This document shows, in pieces, positions 6,995-9,616 of a DNA stretch of 9,616 nt; positions within the stretch are counted from its first letter, which is position 1, and every line of letters starts with the position of its first letter. Location: the NCBI GenBank assembly GCA_905479965.1, contig CAJQOR010000056.1:1-9616 (forward strand), in the 5' to 3' direction. This stretch comes from an uncultured Rhizobiaceae group bacterium. GTDB taxonomy: Bacteria; Pseudomonadota; Alphaproteobacteria; Rhizobiales; Rhizobiaceae. The notes under the pieces are model-generated. The model was given only the letters and a program-made list of their open reading frames with translations, had not been told where the DNA came from and searched no databases. Both the position numbers and the translations under genes were made by a program.

Positions 6995-8797
6995 AAACGC
7001 TTATCAGACACACTTGTTAATCAAATTGCCGCCGGAGAAGTTGTAGAACGACCTGCAAGTGTGGTCAAAGAACTCATCGAAAACTCAATTGATGCGGGCG
7101 CGAGCCGGATTGAGGTCGCAACAGCGTCAGGCGGTAAAGCACTTTTGCGCGTCATTGATAATGGCTGTGGGATGGGTAAGGATGAATTACGCCTAGCCAT
7201 CGAACGGCATTGTACATCTAAAATTGATGATCGACTGGATGATATCAGTTCTTTAGGATTTCGAGGCGAAGCTTTGCCATCTATTGGCTCGGTATCCAAA
7301 CTCAATATCAGAAGCCGACTAGCAGATGCTGAGATTGGTTATGAGATTTCAGTTAATGGCGGCTTAGTATCACAGGTTCGTCCAAAAGCCACTAACCCTG
7401 GCACGCTCATTGAAGTTCGCGATCTGTTTTTTGCAACACCTGCACGACTAAAATTCATGAAAAGCGACCGCGCTGAAAATACCGCTATAGCAGATGTGAT
7501 CAAGCGAATTGCAATTGCGTTTCCTCACATTCATTTTTCACTTTCCGGTCCCGATCGCTCTAGTATTGAGTTTAATTCAACTGGTGAGGATCAACTGGCA
7601 AGAATTTCGCAAGTTCTGGGCCGCGACTTTGCCGATAACACAATTGAAATTGATGCAGTGCGCGAGACGATATCACTTGGGGGATATATCGGAGTTCCAA
7701 CCTTTAATCGCGGCAACTCCCTTCACCAATTTGCCTATGTAAATGGCCGCCCCATTCAAGATAAAATGGTGCTCTCTGCACTACGCGCGGCTTACTCAGA
7801 TCGGCTACCAAAAGGGCGATACCCTGTCGCAGCCTTATTCATTTCGCTTGATCCAGCACTTGTTGATGTCAATGTGCATCCCGCAAAAGCTGATGTCAGA
7901 TTTCGAGATCCACAAATGGTGCGTGGCTTAATCATAGGCGCAATTCGACAATCATTGGGAATATCTGGTGACCGGTCATCGAGTATCGCAGCCAGCGATA
8001 TGATAAATGCATTTCGCGTTGAAGATCCCACACCACCGAGTGCAAATTGGCCACAACGTGATTTTGCCACCCAGCAAACAACAGATTGGACTTCTGAGCG
8101 TTCGCCGTCACGGCCTTTAAATGATGGCTTTGGAGAAGCACCACAATCTACATTTATCGCAACCGAAGCACCTTCGGCGAGATTAGAGACCGCAGAAGCA
8201 GAGCCAGACCATATACAAAAGCGATTAGGCGCTGCGCGAGCGCAAATTCATGAAAATTATATTTTATCGCAAACTGAATCTGGAATGATTATTGTTGATC
8301 AACATGCCGCCCACGAACGCATTGTTTATGAACGCATGAAAAAGTCTCTATTCTCCAACGAGATTGCCGCTCAAACCTTACTGATTCCAGAAATTGTTGA
8401 TTTCAGCGAAGATGAGTGTGATCGATTAATGCAATTTAACGAAGACTTTTCAAAGCTAGGTCTTACGATTGAACGATTTGGCCCGGGCGCAATTGCTGTT
8501 CGAGAAACACCTGCAATCCTTGGTGAAACGGATGCAGTCGCATTATTAAGGCAGCTTAGCGATGAAATTGCTGAATGGGATGACGCATCTGGTTTGTCAC
8601 AAAAATTAGAAGCTGTGGCATCAACAATGGCATGCCATGGCTCAGTTCGTTCAGGGCGAAGAATGCAAGCAGATGAAATGAACGCACTGTTGCGGCAGAT
8701 GGAAAACACCCCAGGTTCAGGCCAATGCAACCACGGGCGCCCCACCTATATTGAACTTGGACTTGAGGAAATAGAAAAACTATTTTCGCGGAGATAA
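6986..8797 (+). CDS. mutL: DNA mismatch repair protein MutL, endonuclease type
   Basis: Links mismatch recognition by MutS to strand incision and excision. It has 603 residues. The N-terminal GHKL ATPase (about 1-330) has Glu29 and Asn33 in [13 protein letters not shown], Asp58 in DNGCGM, GFRGEA at 91-96, FFATPAR at 148-154 and [12 protein letters not shown] at 295-306. A low-conservation linker covers about 345-410. The C-terminal domain has the metal-endonuclease motif D438-QHA-AH-E444-RIVY-E449, ACHGSVRSG at 549-557, CNHGRP at 581-586 and the terminal FSR at 600-602. QTLLIP (463-468) resembles the beta-clamp-binding motif of B. subtilis MutL (QEMIVP). This is the nicking form found where MutH is lacking. 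The start MTIKRLS-NQIAAGE fits homologues, though no Shine-Dalgarno precedes it. DUF2093 follows 141 bases downstream. The gene is complete. Confidence 0.97.
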   Translation: MTIKRLSDTLVNQIAAGEVVERPASVVKELIENSIDAGASRIEVATASGGKALLRVIDNGCGMGKDELRLAIERHCTSKIDDRLDDISSLGFRGEALPSIGSVSKLNIRSRLADAEIGYEISVNGGLVSQVRPKATNPGTLIEVRDLFFATPARLKFMKSDRAENTAIADVIKRIAIAFPHIHFSLSGPDRSSIEFNSTGEDQLARISQVLGRDFADNTIEIDAVRETISLGGYIGVPTFNRGNSLHQFAYVNGRPIQDKMVLSALRAAYSDRLPKGRYPVAALFISLDPALVDVNVHPAKADVRFRDPQMVRGLIIGAIRQSLGISGDRSSSIAASDMINAFRVEDPTPPSANWPQRDFATQQTTDWTSERSPSRPLNDGFGEAPQSTFIATEAPSARLETAEAEPDHIQKRLGAARAQIHENYILSQTESGMIIVDQHAAHERIVYERMKKSLFSNEIAAQTLLIPEIVDFSEDECDRLMQFNEDFSKLGLTIERFGPGAIAVRETPAILGETDAVALLRQLSDEIAEWDDASGLSQKLEAVASTMACHGSVRSGRRMQADEMNALLRQMENTPGSGQCNHGRPTYIELGLEEIEKLFSRR

Positions 8798-8938
8798 TAC
8801 TGTCTCTCCACCGTTGCTCCAATCTTAAGATGCAATAAAACATTGCAATGCAGCTTGATGGCTATTATCAAAGACGAAATGCTGTTGGGTTAGTAAAATT
8901 GATGGCGTGGCAATATCGATTGGAACTAAGGAACAAAC

Positions 8939-9148
8939 ATGAATAGGTTTGATGGTGCTGCACCTGCAAAAATCCGCTACCTTGATGCTGATTTTCAGAT
9001 CATCGTCCAGGGTAGTTATGTTTTATGCGCTGTAACAGGCCAAAGAATTCCAATTGATGAGTTAAAATATTGGAACGTTGCGCGACAAGAAGCATATGTC
9101 GATGCAGATGCGTCTTACACCGCTGAACTTCAAAACATGCCGCATTAG
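8939..9148 (+). CDS. DUF2093 family protein
   Basis: A small protein of 69 residues, recognised by the DUF2093 core at about 13-57: RYLDADFQII, then VLCAVTGQRIPIDELKYWNV, then RQEAYVDADAS. Its function is unknown. It has no signal peptide or membrane segment and only one cysteine, so the Cys-x-x-x-Gly stretch is not an obvious metal site. The start is well supported by AAGGA at 8928-8932, six bases before the ATG. As I recall it, this family is mostly alphaproteobacterial and often sits between mutL and lpxK, as here. That hints at a housekeeping role, but no specific function can be given. It converges on lpxK with 8 bases between the stops. Confidence 0.88.
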   Translation: MNRFDGAAPAKIRYLDADFQIIVQGSYVLCAVTGQRIPIDELKYWNVARQEAYVDADASYTAELQNMPH

Positions 9149-9152
9149 CTTT

Positions 9153-9191
9153 AGAACTATTTGTTTTTCAAACGACGCTTTTTATAGTTCT
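9153..9191. repeat. 8-bp inverted repeat at the DUF2093/lpxK junction
   Basis: AGAACTAT (9153-9160) and ATAGTTCT (9184-9191) are perfect inverted copies with a 23-base spacer. The left arm contains the lpxK stop codon and the right arm lies in the lpxK 3' coding end. An inner TTTG/CAAA pairing (9160-9163 with 9169-9172) is an alternative small hairpin. Its place between convergent genes suggests a shared 3'-end structure, but neither strand has a T-run after the stem, so it is not a canonical terminator. Confidence 0.35.
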
Positions 9192-9616
9192 CTATCGTGC
9201 GTTTGATCAGCAGTTTGCTGGTTCCAAAATCATCAAATGCCATATTGATGTCCAAAACCTTCACACGTTCTGCCAAATCCTTAGATAGCCCCAAACCAGA
9301 CTTAATACGGACAAAATCCTTAGCAGTCGTGACCAATTTCAGGTTATTTTTGTCAGCTAATTCAAGCAGTTCTTTAATATCATCATCGCCATAATAGTGA
9401 TGATCTGGATAAGACTTCTTGATCTCAACATTTGCCCCACAGTCTTTGAGCGATGTGAAAAATTTCTCCGTATTGCCGATGCCTGCAAAAGCCAAACAAG
9501 ATAGACCTGCAAAATTTTGTTTCCCGGTCGGTTTTAATAATGCTGGGTAAACAGGCTTTGCAGAACGCGCAGCAATGCGAATGAGCTGGTCAGCGGCAGT
9601 CCCGTCACCAACAATT
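9157..9616 (-). CDS. lpxK: Tetraacyldisaccharide 4'-kinase, C-terminal part, cut by window edge
   Basis: LpxK adds the 4'-phosphate to the lipid A precursor disaccharide at the inner membrane, using ATP. About 153 C-terminal residues are present of roughly 340 usual for the family. The frame stays open to the right edge, reading IVGDGTAADQL near the edge, then KPVYPALL, then LAFAGIGNTEKFF, the PDHHYYGDDDI block, and LVTTAKDFVRI. VGDG, AFAGIG, PDHH and LVTTxKD are LpxK hallmarks. The P-loop and catalytic Asp region lie outside the window. The TTG at 9493-9495 (the Leu before AFAGIG) is an internal codon, not a start. The tail is basic (KKRRLKNK). It converges with DUF2093. In related genomes waaA commonly lies just upstream of lpxK, so it may be the next gene to the right (inference). 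Confidence 0.93.
   Translation of the reverse strand, partial: IVGDGTAADQLIRIAARSAKPVYPALLKPTGKQNFAGLSCLAFAGIGNTEKFFTSLKDCGANVEIKKSYPDHHYYGDDDIKELLELADKNNLKLVTTAKDFVRIKSGLGLSKDLAERVKVLDINMAFDDFGTSKLLIKRTIENYKKRRLKNK

Noticed and set aside
8831..8847. TGCAAT/ATTGCA hairpin after mutL
   Set aside because: Only six mostly AT base pairs and no T-run; not enough to call a terminator or operator.
9157..9495. A separate 112-residue gene starting at the TTG at 9495
   Set aside because: The frame continues upstream to the window edge with recognisable LpxK sequence (VGDG motif), so this is only the 3' part of lpxK.
1..9616. Mobile element, phage, CRISPR or defence island
   Set aside because: No transposase, integrase, terminal repeats, spacer arrays or unrecognised multi-gene cluster; every sizeable open frame with coding character belongs to a known family.

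Overview
The window looks like ordinary chromosomal DNA from an alphaproteobacterium, probably Hyphomicrobiales (Rhizobiales) or a close relative, with moderately AT-rich base composition. Three things suggest this: the mutL / DUF2093 / lpxK cluster at the right end, a MutL with the endonuclease motifs expected where MutH is absent, and alphaproteobacterial-style protein sequences throughout. The genus call is inference only; there is no rRNA or other marker here.

Layout. At 1-2545 (+) a kinase-first xylose operon: xylB, cut by the left edge, overlaps xylA by ATGA and ends in a strong intrinsic terminator at 2596-2624. At 2701-4116 (+) is a SelO/YdiU protein adenylyltransferase. It converges on a minus-strand pair: a small cytoplasmic GGDEF-EAL protein (4126-5475) and, upstream of it on the same strand, a glycerate 2-kinase (5594-6880). 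A 105-bp divergent intergenic region (6881-6985) with a long inverted repeat separates the kinase from mutL (6986-8797, +). DUF2093 (8939-9148, +) follows, converging on the 3' part of lpxK (9157-9616, -), which runs off the right edge.

How the genes work together. XylA and XylB turn xylose into xylulose 5-phosphate for the pentose phosphate pathway. Glycerate kinase feeds glycerate into lower glycolysis. SelO (AMPylation), the GGDEF-EAL protein (c-di-GMP turnover, probably mainly hydrolysis), MutL (mismatch repair) and LpxK (lipid A synthesis) are housekeeping or signalling functions with no evident shared pathway. I see no tRNA, rRNA, CRISPR array, insertion sequence, phage gene or toxin-antitoxin pair, and nothing that supports a new multi-gene system. 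No stretch longer than about 160 bases lacks a gene. The points worth a second look are small: the duplicated mutL start with a five-codon upstream ORF, the inverted repeat beside it, the NGDEF substitution in an otherwise intact EAL protein, and a SelO form without the redox cysteines of the E. coli enzyme.
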